Assembly: GCF_003013395.1 (NCBI RefSeq)
Contig: NZ_PXZM01000003.1
Coordinates: 434,001-498,000 of the forward strand
DNA length: 64,000 nt
DNA from: Brevibacillus fortis
GTDB taxonomy: Bacteria; Bacillota; Bacilli; Brevibacillales; Brevibacillaceae
Direction: 5' to 3'
The notes beneath the pieces were generated by a model. The model saw only the letters and a list, made by a program, of their open reading frames with translations. It had not been told where the DNA came from and did no database searches. Positions 42,448 to 51,158 of this stretch are shown here, piece by piece; the first letter of the stretch is position 1, and each line of letters starts with the position of its first letter. Both the position numbers and the translations under genes were made by a program.

Positions 42448-43559
42448 TTTGCCCTCCTTGTCGCGCGTGCCAGTGCCAATCGGATTTGCAAATACGTAAC
42501 TGTCTCTTCCAATTGATCCTTGATGAGCCGGAGTCTGCTTGTATCGAGGCGCTCACTTGTTTCCACGATCTCTTTTGCCAACTCATTCGGCAAATACGTC
42601 GTCATGTCCCATTCCGAACAGCGCAGGGCAATTTCTACCAAATGATCTTCTATCGTACTTTCTTTCATTTGTCGTTTCTTCGCTATTTCTTTTTTACCAC
42701 AGCCAGTCTGAAGAATGGCGTATGTTCTTGCAGCACTTTCGGTTAGACGTGGATCTAGCTTGTGCGTTTCTGTAACTAGTTTTGATAAAAGAGGAAAAAG
42801 ATTGCTCTTCGCAAGCAGCGTCTGTATCGAAGCGCCAAGCCCGTATCGAAATTGCAGCGTGAGATAGCCACGACTCGTTTGGCGAATGTCTGCTACTTGC
42901 CCCATGGTCTTGCCCACTTGCCCTGCTCCTGACAGCTGACAAAACAAAAGCTCCTGTACACCTTCATCCAAGGGCTCCCACAGTCGATATAGCTCGTCAG
43001 ACAATTGCTGTTTCCACGCATTTCGCATGGCCGCATCAGCCAATTGGTTTTTTACCCAACGCTGTGCTGTCTTATCCGAAACGACCGGTATGAAGCCGAG
43101 ATCACCATGATGCATTTGCGAGATCGTCTGCACCATAAGATGAAGCCTGCTCCAAAATGGTTCGATTCGCTCCGCCAAATCGGACTGTGTAAAAGGTGCG
43201 AACCACACATCAAATCGATATTTTTGGTACGTATGTTTGGCATGCTGCAATCCTGTATCAGAAAAGGTAAATGTCGGCTTCGAGTTCGTTCCAACTGCAT
43301 CAACAGGTAAAATCCAGCCTGCCTGAAATAAAGTTGAAACTATTTTCTCCCAATCCTCTCTTGGAAAACGAGAAAACATCCGATAATACGGATAAAGGGT
43401 ATACAAATGCACATCTTGCAGTGTCTGATTGGCTTTTCTGCCACGCAGTATGTAGTAGGCTGATTGCAGCGTTCGTTCATTGGCCAGAGGTAACATGGCA
43501 TTCAAGGCGACCGCACATAAAAGGTCCTGCTCCTCTGCCGCACTGTTCCGACTGTTCAT
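42444..43559 (-). CDS. ypbB: RecQ-associated helix-turn-helix protein YpbB
   Basis: 371 residues, no membrane segment. The C-terminal part (TYAILQTGCGKKEIAKKRQM followed by KESTIEDHLVEIALRC) is the helix-turn-helix found next to RecQ helicases. The larger N-terminal part is family-specific. Overlap with recQ by four bases implies coupled synthesis and joint function in DNA processing, which is inference. Confidence 0.88.
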   Translation of the reverse strand: MNSRNSAAEEQDLLCAVALNAMLPLANERTLQSAYYILRGRKANQTLQDVHLYTLYPYYRMFSRFPREDWEKIVSTLFQAGWILPVDAVGTNSKPTFTFSDTGLQHAKHTYQKYRFDVWFAPFTQSDLAERIEPFWSRLHLMVQTISQMHHGDLGFIPVVSDKTAQRWVKNQLADAAMRNAWKQQLSDELYRLWEPLDEGVQELLFCQLSGAGQVGKTMGQVADIRQTSRGYLTLQFRYGLGASIQTLLAKSNLFPLLSKLVTETHKLDPRLTESAARTYAILQTGCGKKEIAKKRQMKESTIEDHLVEIALRCSEWDMTTYLPNELAKEIVETSERLDTSRLRLIKDQLEETVTYLQIRLALARATRRAK

Positions 43560-43639
43560 TGGTACTCCTTACATCATTCTATATTTTGCAAAGCTTAAAG
43601 TAAGCGAAGTAAACTGCATCATTGGATTTGGAGGATGGT

Positions 43640-44551
43640 ATGACAAAACGATTGAAAAAAACTGAATTTATGATGGCGTACATGATCATCATAACACTTG
43701 CATGCACAGTTGGTGGATTTTTTTTCGGGGCCCATTATATGAAGACACAATTGGAGTCGGAACAAGCCGCCGTACTCGAAGCTGAGAAAAAGGAAGCTGA
43801 AAAAGAAAAGCTGCTACGTGAGCAAAAGCTGTACAATGAACAGGACTTTATTCGATTTTACTATGCCGTTTATGCACCGTTGCTTGATCTGAAGCAAGCG
43901 CATTTTAATACGATGGATAAATGGAATCAAATGAATGAAAGTGAACGGAAGGATGGCTTGAAGCAGCTCAGCAATTTAGCTGACCAGACAAGGAAAGAGC
44001 TGGAGAAAAACGTTCCATTGCCGACATCCCCCATGTTAAGACAAGCTCACGCCACTTTTACGAACAGTGTACGGGCGTATTTGGATAGTATGGAGCAGAT
44101 TCGTTCCGATCAAAATAATGCTACGCCTGCTTCTATCGGAGCGAATCTGACGCTTTTCGAAAATAACTGGCTAACGGCACAGGAAATGGTGTATCACTCC
44201 ATTGCTTCTTGGGAATCGGCTTATGTGGTGAAGCAACCCATGCCAAAGCAAATCCCTGGAACCGTTAACACCGCGCAGTGGAAGCAGTATCCGTTTCATT
44301 ACCGCACCTATCTCGCAGCTGTTGCTATGTCCGCAAGCAACCAATGGAGCAGCTATAATCCTGAGGACCTGACTGCAAGACTTGATTTGCTCATCGCCTC
44401 TAATGAAGTTCAAGCACTGGGTATCAAGGATTTAGCCGCTGCCGTGAAGGTATTAAACGCAACAGATGCAGTATCTGCGGGAGATTTTAAACGCTTAAAT
44501 ACACAGCTCTACTCCGTGCTGAAGGCGCCTGAAATCCCTCTTTATAAGTAG
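43640..44551 (+). CDS. Uncharacterised membrane-anchored protein, 303 residues
   Basis: Not recognised. From ATG at 43640, six bases after GGAGG, it has a short basic head, one hydrophobic segment (AYMIIITLACTVGGFFFGAH) and a strongly charged coiled-coil stretch (EQAAVLEAEKKEAEKEKLLR). About 240 residues of predicted extracytoplasmic helical domain follow. No cysteine pair or catalytic motif is seen. It is divergent from ypbB-recQ and upstream of fer. Confidence 0.8.
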   Translation: MTKRLKKTEFMMAYMIIITLACTVGGFFFGAHYMKTQLESEQAAVLEAEKKEAEKEKLLREQKLYNEQDFIRFYYAVYAPLLDLKQAHFNTMDKWNQMNESERKDGLKQLSNLADQTRKELEKNVPLPTSPMLRQAHATFTNSVRAYLDSMEQIRSDQNNATPASIGANLTLFENNWLTAQEMVYHSIASWESAYVVKQPMPKQIPGTVNTAQWKQYPFHYRTYLAAVAMSASNQWSSYNPEDLTARLDLLIASNEVQALGIKDLAAAVKVLNATDAVSAGDFKRLNTQLYSVLKAPEIPLYK

Positions 44552-44618
44552 TCGTACATTTTTAGACTGATTCAATCTTGAAATCTTGTCACCAAGAGCA
44601 TACAATGGTCTATGATAG

Positions 44619-44861
<243 letters not shown>

Positions 44862-44885
44862 TATTCCATCTACTAATGGAAGAAG

Positions 44886-44923
44886 AAACCTCTTACGTAC
44901 TTCGGTATGTAAGAGGTTTTTTA
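44886..44923 (+). terminator. Terminator after fer
   Basis: AACCTCTTACGTAC and GTATGTAAGAGGTT pair around TTCG, followed by TTTTATT. Confidence 0.92.
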
Positions 44924-45010
44924 TTATGCCCTCCCCTCCTCCCCTGAACGAATGATCAACAACTTCCCGTTCCTTCTTTTGTGATTTTTCGGTAAGATAA
45001 AAGCAACAGC

Positions 45011-45077
45011 AAAAACCGAACATTAAAATGTGTTTTTCCCATTTTTTGTGAGGTTAATATCTTAATGTTCGTGTTTT
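45011..45077. promoter_or_regulatory. PurBox-like pair, upstream
   Basis: AAAAACCGAACATTA (45011-45025) matches the PurR box consensus AWWWCCGAACWWT fully. The reverse complement of 45063-45077, AAAACACGAACATTA, matches with one difference. The two face each other but are 37 bases apart, wider than the usual 16-17. Confidence 0.55.
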
Positions 45078-45116
45078 GGTCATTTTCATGGACTTTCAAC
45101 CATCCAATTAACTATT

Positions 45117-45160
45117 ATTCACGAACGATAACCGACATAAAATTATTAATGTTCATTTTT
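45117..45160. promoter_or_regulatory. PurBox-like pair, promoter-proximal
   Basis: ATTCACGAACGATA (45117-45130) and the reverse complement of 45147-45160, AAAAATGAACATTA, form an inverted pair separated by 16 bases, the spacing known for PurR operators. Each differs from consensus at one or two places. The pair ends 14 bases before the -35 box of the serine operon. Confidence 0.55.
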
Positions 45161-45174
45161 TCTTGTTTTTCTTC

Positions 45175-45203
45175 TTGACGGTGTCATTTTGACGTGATAT
45201 CGT
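45175..45203 (+). promoter_or_regulatory. Promoter of the serine biosynthesis operon
   Basis: TTGACG (45175-45180), a 17-base spacer and TATCGT (45198-45203) give a start near 45210, just before the T-box leader. Confidence 0.7.
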
Positions 45204-45235
45204 AAGTACAAATCTTACGAAACACCTTATAAAAC

Positions 45236-45523
45236 AACAGCGACGACGAAGAAACGCTGTGAATGAGAAATCCCCAGAGAGCCGATGGTTGCTGCGAATC
45301 GGCGGTTTCTCCCACGGTTAAGCACTTCTGAGCTGCTGCGTTGAAAAGTGGATTCACTATCCCAGTAGACGCAAACGGTAGATCCGTTATCTCTTTAAGG
45401 TCATGTACCTACCAAGGCTCTTTTTTGAGAAAAAAAGAGCGAATGAGGGTGGCACCGCGAAGCAAAGCCTCTCGTCCCTCACTGTTCTGTAATAGGAGCA
45501 GTGTGAGAACGGGAGGTTTTTTT
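45236..45523 (+). promoter_or_regulatory. T-box riboswitch leader, probably serine-responsive
   Basis: The invariant T-box AGGGTGGCACCGCG is at 45446-45459. Stem I shows the conserved AGAGAGC...GGTTGCTGCGAA apical part (about 45277-45298). A terminator follows (CTCGTCCCTCACTG against CAGTGTGAGAACGGGAG, then seven T) at about 45469-45523. The specifier is expected in the 3' strand near 45307-45320; a serine codon TCC is at 45310-45312, but the loop could not be folded with certainty. Downstream genes make serine, so tRNA-Ser sensing is likely. Confidence 0.9.
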
Positions 45524-45553
45524 GATATGCACATAAATAGGAGGAGAGAAACC

Positions 45554-46708
45554 ATGTTTGCAGACAAAATGATTTTGAGAATCCCTGGTCCTACCCCCAT
45601 TCCAGCACGTGTCCAATCGGCGATGAACCAACCGATGATTGGACACCGCAGCGGCAAATTTTCCGCTCTTTTCGCCCGTACTGCTGAAAGACTGAAGCCT
45701 TACTTTGGCACTAAGCAGGACGTATACATCTTGGCAGGTAGCGGAACGAGCGCGCTGGAGATGGGCGTCGTAAACACGCTCCAACCAGGCGATGAAGCTG
45801 CCATTCTCGTCAGCGGTGCATTCGGTGAGCGCTTTGCAAAAATATGCGAGCGTTACGGTGTAATCGCCCATCGGTTGGAAGTGCCTTGGGGCGAAGCCAT
45901 AACGCCAGAGCTAGTTGAAGCATTCCTGCAAAAAAAGCCGCAAGTAAAAGCCGTTTTCGCCACCTACTGTGAAACATCCACTGGCGTAGAAAATCCGATT
46001 GCTGACTTGGCGAAAGCAATCCGCACTCATTCAGACGCCCTCTTCATTGTGGATGCGGTAAGCAACCTCGGCGCGGTTCCATGTGAAATGGACGCTTGGG
46101 GTGTCGATATCGTGGTAACTGGCTCGCAAAAAGCTTTCATGCTGCCAACAGGTCTTGCCTTCCTCGCTGCAAGTGAACGCGCATGGCAAGTGATTGAGCA
46201 AAACAAATCGCTCGCCTTCTATTTGGACCTGAAAGCATACCGCAAGAGCTTAGCTGAACAAACAACACCGTATACGCCTGCTGTATCCCTCATTTTCGGT
46301 CTCGCCGAGGTATTGGATATGTTGGAGGAAGAAGGCTTGCCAGCTATCGTGAAGCGTCATGAGCTGATGAGAGACATGACTCGCGCAGCGATGAAAGCAC
46401 TAAACATAAAACTGATGGCGGAAGATAAGTACGCATCGACGACAGTTACATCTTGCGACCCTGCTGGTGTCTTTCATGCAGAAGCTCTCCGCAAAATGTT
46501 AACTCAGCAATTCAACATCACGATTGCTGGCGGTCAGCAGCACTTGAAAGGCAAGATCTTCCGCATCGGGCATATGGGCTATTGTGAGCCACTGGATGTC
46601 CTGCAAGTCATTTCTGCCATCGAAATGTCGCTTCACCAAATCGGTGCCCCAGTAGAGTTGGGTGCTGGTGTAAAAGCTGCTCAGGAGGTGCTCATTGCAC
46701 ATGTATAA
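45554..46708 (+). CDS. Class V aminotransferase (serine-pyruvate / phosphoserine type)
   Basis: PLP enzyme of 384 residues from ATG at 45554 after AGGAGG. N-terminal ILRIPGPTPIPARVQSAMNQ and the GHRSGKF signature place it in the alanine-glyoxylate/serine-pyruvate aminotransferase group. VDAVSNLGAVPCEMDAWGVD and the PLP lysine in GSQKAFMLPTGLAFL follow. Clustering with serA and a T-box suggests it acts as phosphoserine aminotransferase in place of a classical SerC. That role is inference. The last codons overlap the serA start. Confidence 0.9.
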   Translation: MFADKMILRIPGPTPIPARVQSAMNQPMIGHRSGKFSALFARTAERLKPYFGTKQDVYILAGSGTSALEMGVVNTLQPGDEAAILVSGAFGERFAKICERYGVIAHRLEVPWGEAITPELVEAFLQKKPQVKAVFATYCETSTGVENPIADLAKAIRTHSDALFIVDAVSNLGAVPCEMDAWGVDIVVTGSQKAFMLPTGLAFLAASERAWQVIEQNKSLAFYLDLKAYRKSLAEQTTPYTPAVSLIFGLAEVLDMLEEEGLPAIVKRHELMRDMTRAAMKALNIKLMAEDKYASTTVTSCDPAGVFHAEALRKMLTQQFNITIAGGQQHLKGKIFRIGHMGYCEPLDVLQVISAIEMSLHQIGAPVELGAGVKAAQEVLIAHV

Positions 46709-48284
46709 AGTACTCATTACTGACCCACTTAGCGAATTTGGAATTCAACAACTCTTGGACGCTTCTGATGTTGAGGTAGTTCGTCAAACAAACCTCTCCC
46801 CTGCCGAACTGATCGCTGTGATTGGCGACTATGATGCACTACTCGTGCGCAGCCAAACCCAAGTGACAGCAGAAGTGCTCGCTGCCGGCAAAAAGCTGAA
46901 GGCAGTTGGTCGCGCCGGTGTTGGGGTCGATAACATTGATATCAACGCTGCAACCCAAGCAGGTATTCCAGTCATTAACGCTCCAGACGGCAACACCATC
47001 TCTACTGCAGAGCATTCGTTTGCGATGTTGATGGCTGTCGCTCGTAACATCCCTCAAGCTCACAAGAAGCTGGTAGACGGTACATGGGATCGCAAAAGCT
47101 TCCAAGGGGTTGAATTAAACAACAAAGTATTGGGAGTCATCGGTATGGGCCGTATCGGTTCCGAGGTTGCGAAGCGCGCGAAAGCATTTGGCATGACCGT
47201 CATGGGCTTCGATCCTTTCATGACTGAGGAACGTGCACTAAAGATGGGAGTATCCAACGCAACTGTGGATGAAATTTGCCGCAAAGCAGATTTTATTACC
47301 GTCCATACTCCGCTGACAAAGGAAACCCGCCATATTATCAGCTCGCGTGAATTCGCGAAAATGAAAGATGGCGTTCGTTTGATCAACTGCGCTCGCGGGG
47401 GAATCATTGACGAGAAGGCTCTCTACGAGGCGATTACCGCTGGAAAAGTCGCGGGGGCAGCTCTGGACGTTTACGAAGAAGAACCACCTGTAGACAACCC
47501 TCTCGTCGGTCTGCCACAAGTGGTAACGACTCCACATCTAGGAGCATCGACGATTGAAGCGCAAGAAAACGTGGCTGTAGACGTATCAGAAGAAATCCTG
47601 AAGGTTCTGCGTGACGAGCCATTCAAAAACGCCGTGAATTTGCCTTCGATCCCTGCACACGTGATGGAAAAAGTTCAGCCGTACTTTACGCTGGGTGAAA
47701 AGCTTGGACATTTCCTTGCCCAAGTGACAGTAGGTTCCATTTCGGAGATTTCGATTAAATATAGCGGTGAGCTGACGGATGTAGACACGTCCCCATTGAC
47801 TCGCACAGTCCTCAAAGGCGTGCTGTCCTTCCGCTTGGGTGAGGAAGTCAACTATGTGAACGCCCCAATTTTGGCAAAAGTACGTGACATCACCGTAACT
47901 GAGCAAAAGGCAGCGCAAAACAAAGGCTTTACGAACTTATTGACCGTTAGCTTAAAAACGACGCAAGAGACACGTACTGTGGCTGGAACGCGACTCAATG
48001 GTTACGGTGCGCGTATTGTAAAAATTGACGACTTTGCGATTGACGTAGCACCTGAGGGCTACCTCCTCTACATTCACCATAATGACCGTCCTGGTGTAAT
48101 CGGACGTGTTGGCTCGATCTTGGGTGAAAACAGTGTAAACATCGCAACGATGCAGGTAGGACGCCGTGATATGGGTGGAGACGCGATTATGATGCTCTCT
48201 GTCGACAAACCATTGACCCCAGAGCTGCTCGATACGATGGGCGAGCTGGCCGAAGTGAAAAGCGTTACACAAATCGAGCTGTAG
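46701..48284 (+). CDS. serA: D-3-phosphoglycerate dehydrogenase SerA
   Basis: First step of serine synthesis. 527 residues from ATG at 46701; a TTG two codons earlier is better spaced from AGGAGG. The catalytic and NAD domains show VGRAGVGVDNIDINAATQAG, VIGMGRIGSEVAKRAKAFGM, INCARGGIIDEKAL and TTPHLGASTIEAQEN. An intervening ASB domain and a C-terminal ACT domain (YLLYIHHNDRPGVIGRVGSI) allow serine feedback. It is the second gene of the T-box operon. Confidence 0.97.
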   Translation: MYKVLITDPLSEFGIQQLLDASDVEVVRQTNLSPAELIAVIGDYDALLVRSQTQVTAEVLAAGKKLKAVGRAGVGVDNIDINAATQAGIPVINAPDGNTISTAEHSFAMLMAVARNIPQAHKKLVDGTWDRKSFQGVELNNKVLGVIGMGRIGSEVAKRAKAFGMTVMGFDPFMTEERALKMGVSNATVDEICRKADFITVHTPLTKETRHIISSREFAKMKDGVRLINCARGGIIDEKALYEAITAGKVAGAALDVYEEEPPVDNPLVGLPQVVTTPHLGASTIEAQENVAVDVSEEILKVLRDEPFKNAVNLPSIPAHVMEKVQPYFTLGEKLGHFLAQVTVGSISEISIKYSGELTDVDTSPLTRTVLKGVLSFRLGEEVNYVNAPILAKVRDITVTEQKAAQNKGFTNLLTVSLKTTQETRTVAGTRLNGYGARIVKIDDFAIDVAPEGYLLYIHHNDRPGVIGRVGSILGENSVNIATMQVGRRDMGGDAIMMLSVDKPLTPELLDTMGELAEVKSVTQIEL

Positions 48285-48306
48285 CCTCTCCTTTCCAAAC
48301 AAGAAT

Positions 48307-48334
48307 AGACCTGGCCATATGCCGGGTCTTTTTC
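48307..48334 (+). terminator. Terminator after serA
   Basis: AGACCTGGC, loop CATAT and GCCGGGTCT are followed by TTTTTC. Confidence 0.92.
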
Positions 48335-48363
48335 TTTACCCTTATTTTGGTTAGAGCTATAAT
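48335..48363 (+). promoter_or_regulatory. Probable promoter of the ArsB/NhaD transporter gene
   Basis: TTTACC, a 17-base spacer and a perfect TATAAT (48358-48363), followed by AGGAAGGAGC before the start codon. Confidence 0.7.
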
Positions 48364-48402
48364 GGGACAAGATAATTCTACACACCTAGGAAGGAGCTTC
48401 TT

Positions 48403-49686
48403 ATGACGAACCAGGCATTATTCGCTATTGGTATCTTTTTAGTTACCTATGCATTTATTATTAGCGAAAAATTACATCGAACCATCGTCGCTATGTCCGG
48501 CGGAATTCTTATGGTCTTGTTCGGGATCGTTACACAGGAACAAGCGATTCACCACATCGACTTTAACACGCTCGGTCTACTCATTGGGATGATGATTTTG
48601 GTTGCCATTACGGCGCAGACCGGTGTATTCAAGTATGTAGCCATCCGTGCGGCAAAGGTCGCAAAGGGTAAACCGATTCGCATCCTCGTCTATCTGAGCT
48701 TGATCACGGCCGTTGCTTCCGCCTTTTTGGACAATGTTACCACTGTACTTCTCATCGTACCTGTGACGTTTAGCATCGCTCGCCAGCTCGAGCTGAATCC
48801 GATTCCTTTTTTAATCAGCGAAATTATCTCTTCCAATGCCGGAGGAACAGCTACGTTGATCGGTGACCCACCGAATATCATGATTGGTAGTTCTGTACCC
48901 GAGCTTGATTTTATGAAGTTTCTCGTGAATCTGAGCCCAATTATCATCGTGATTATGGCTGTAACCGTTGTTTGCTTGGTCTTGATTTACCGAAAGCAGT
49001 TAACAACGTCACCTGAGTTGAGTGCAAAAATCATGCAGCTAAATGAGCGCGATGAAATTACCGATAGCCGTTTATTGAAAAAGTCTTTGTCGGTGATGGG
49101 GTTAACCATTATTGGATTCATGCTCCATGGGGCCCTTCATTTGGAATCGGCAACCATCGCTTTAACTGGAGCTTTTCTATTGCTCCTCCTTACTGGAGAG
49201 CATTATTTAGAAGACGCGATCAGCAAAGTGGAATGGAATACGATTTTCTTCTTCATTGGCCTGTTTGTTCTCGTCTCTGGTTTAGTTGAGACAGGCGTGA
49301 TCAAAAAGCTCGCAAGTGAAGCGATAAATCTGACAGGTGGAGATTCACTGAAGACCTCTCTGTTGATCCTCTGGTTGAGCGCGATCGCCTCTGCCTTTGT
49401 TGACAACATCCCGTTCGTTGCCACCATGATTCCGATGATCAAGGAAATGGGCGCTCTTGGGATCACCAATTTGGAGCCGCTTTGGTGGAGCCTTGCACTT
49501 GGGGCGTGTTTAGGAGGGAACGGTACCCTGATTGGGGCTAGTGCCAACGTGATTGTTGCTGGCTTGGCTTCAAAGGAAGGATATCATATCGGCTTTTTCA
49601 GCTTTATGAAGGTCGCCTTCCCGTTGATGATCCTCTCTATCATGATTGCTCATGTCTACGTTTACCTTCGTTATTTTATTTGGTGA
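48403..49686 (+). CDS. ArsB/NhaD-family ion transporter
   Basis: 427 residues with about eleven membrane segments in two homologous halves. Each half carries the family re-entrant motif: ASAFLDNVTTVLLIVP with SSNAGGTATLIGDPPNIM, and ASAFVDNIPFVATMIP with LGGNGTLIGASANVIV. Members move arsenite, sodium/protons or anions such as silicon species; substrate cannot be told. No ars regulator or reductase is near, which argues against arsenic resistance. Confidence 0.9.
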   Translation: MTNQALFAIGIFLVTYAFIISEKLHRTIVAMSGGILMVLFGIVTQEQAIHHIDFNTLGLLIGMMILVAITAQTGVFKYVAIRAAKVAKGKPIRILVYLSLITAVASAFLDNVTTVLLIVPVTFSIARQLELNPIPFLISEIISSNAGGTATLIGDPPNIMIGSSVPELDFMKFLVNLSPIIIVIMAVTVVCLVLIYRKQLTTSPELSAKIMQLNERDEITDSRLLKKSLSVMGLTIIGFMLHGALHLESATIALTGAFLLLLLTGEHYLEDAISKVEWNTIFFFIGLFVLVSGLVETGVIKKLASEAINLTGGDSLKTSLLILWLSAIASAFVDNIPFVATMIPMIKEMGALGITNLEPLWWSLALGACLGGNGTLIGASANVIVAGLASKEGYHIGFFSFMKVAFPLMILSIMIAHVYVYLRYFIW

Positions 49687-49698
49687 GGAGGAATACTT

Positions 49699-49974
49699 TT
49701 GTTCCATTACACCTATGATGAAAAGGAAATCGAGATCAAGGAAATTGTTTCTGAGCAGGGCGCTACTTTCGAAATCATCGTCAAAACCGAATCGATGCGA
49801 GAGCGCTTGAAAGAGGTTCGCCGTTATTTTGAAGGGAACAAAGACTATACGGATGTCATGTTTTTTTCTCGTGAAGACGGTTCTTTCGAGGTAATCGTGA
49901 GGACTAACATGATTGAATCTTTTCTGATTCATACCTTTCGTTTCAAATGCTTGCAATCGATTTGTTGGGATTAA
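49699..49974 (+). CDS. Uncharacterised small protein, 91 residues
   Basis: TTG at 49699 follows AGGAGG, 12 bases after the transporter stop, so probably co-transcribed. The sequence is charged, with alternating strands (IEIKEIVSEQGATFEIIVKT, later DGSFEVIVRTNMIESFLIHT), suggesting a small alpha-beta fold without metal or membrane motifs. Not recognised. Confidence 0.75.
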   Translation: MFHYTYDEKEIEIKEIVSEQGATFEIIVKTESMRERLKEVRRYFEGNKDYTDVMFFSREDGSFEVIVRTNMIESFLIHTFRFKCLQSICWD

Positions 49975-49976
49975 AA

Positions 49977-50009
49977 AAACTCCGCCGTTTCTAATACGGC
50001 GGAGTTTCT
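49977..50009. terminator. Bidirectional terminator
   Basis: AAACTCCGCCGT and ACGGCGGAGTTT form a 12-bp stem with A and T runs on both sides, serving the transporter unit and the opposing HAD gene. Confidence 0.92.
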
Positions 50010-50013
50010 TTGT

Positions 50014-51144
50014 TTACAGAATGGAAAGGATATCGCGAACATCATCCAGAATAAAATCTGCTTTTTCCTCTTCAAACTTGCTGCGTGCGTCTTGACCAGA
50101 CAGCCCAGTCAATGTCGCTGCGAACTTGCAACCGATCGAGCGAGCCGCGAGAAAATCTGCGAGCGAATCTCCGACAATCAGCACTTCTTCTCCATTTTCG
50201 ATTGGCAATGAAAAATGGACAGCATCGCTAATCGGTGCATCGAGTCCGAGCAGCCCTTTCACATAGGAATAAGGATGTGGCTTGGACATTGGCGCAAAGC
50301 TAGGAAATGCTTCTTCCGCATCGAGTACGTGAGAGGCAGTTACGACGCGGTTTGGATCGAACCATTCCAGTATGTTCATCTCACTGAGGGGAACATGTGT
50401 CTCGATGGTAGGACGTCCTGTTCCAATACCCAGAATATATCCTTTTTCTTTTAACGTGCGGAACAACTCGACCATTTCTGCCGGCGGTACAATTGGAATC
50501 TCGTCTGACAAGAAGCCCTTCTTGCCTGGCTGCATGGTTTCTCGTCCAATCGATGCCGCCACGCGCTCATCACCGAGATACCACTCTTGAAATGTCTTTT
50601 GAATCAACTGCCATAGATCACTATTGCGAGAGAACATTTCTGTTGAAACACCGCAACGCTCTTTTGCAATCTGATTCAGGTAGAGCAGCATTTCTGCTTT
50701 TTGTGCGGAACCTTTAGCAAAATCAGCAGTGAACGCCGCGTAGTCTACTTGGAAATCAGGAGCATAAGTAGCAGCCCACTCTTTCACTTTTGCCAGTTGC
50801 GGTCGATCAATTTGTTCGTTGAGAAGACTAGTTGCTTCTGGAACTTGCGTTTTAACCGCTTCAATCAAACGAATCAACTGATAGGAAAACGCGAGGAAAA
50901 CCATGTCCCAGTTTGAGTTGATTCCACGTGACTTGATAAAATTCAGCACTTCATCATGAGCGAAAACTTGCTCGCGCACTCGTCTGATTTGCGCTTCTTC
51001 TGGAGCAGGTGTGAATTCCTCGCCTGCAAGGCCTACATATTGCGGGCTGTACAAAAATTCCCACACTGTTAATGCAGAAGCATCAAAGTAACGCTCTTCA
51101 CTCAACATAACCCCGTCAACATCAAATAAGATCGTTTTGATCAT
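50014..51144 (-). CDS. HAD-superfamily hydrolase with large cap
   Basis: 376 residues. Motif I is TILFDVDGVML at 4-14 (nucleophile Asp8), motif II GIGTGRP, motif III Lys in MSKPHPYSY, and motif IV GDSLADFLAA. About 200 residues between motifs I and II form an unusually large helical cap. It starts 14 bases after resE, with the ribosome site AGGAG, so it is likely read from the res operon. Substrate is unknown. Confidence 0.9.
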   Translation of the reverse strand: MIKTILFDVDGVMLSEERYFDASALTVWEFLYSPQYVGLAGEEFTPAPEEAQIRRVREQVFAHDEVLNFIKSRGINSNWDMVFLAFSYQLIRLIEAVKTQVPEATSLLNEQIDRPQLAKVKEWAATYAPDFQVDYAAFTADFAKGSAQKAEMLLYLNQIAKERCGVSTEMFSRNSDLWQLIQKTFQEWYLGDERVAASIGRETMQPGKKGFLSDEIPIVPPAEMVELFRTLKEKGYILGIGTGRPTIETHVPLSEMNILEWFDPNRVVTASHVLDAEEAFPSFAPMSKPHPYSYVKGLLGLDAPISDAVHFSLPIENGEEVLIVGDSLADFLAARSIGCKFAATLTGLSGQDARSKFEEEKADFILDDVRDILSIL

Positions 51145-51158
51145 TTCTCTCTACACTC

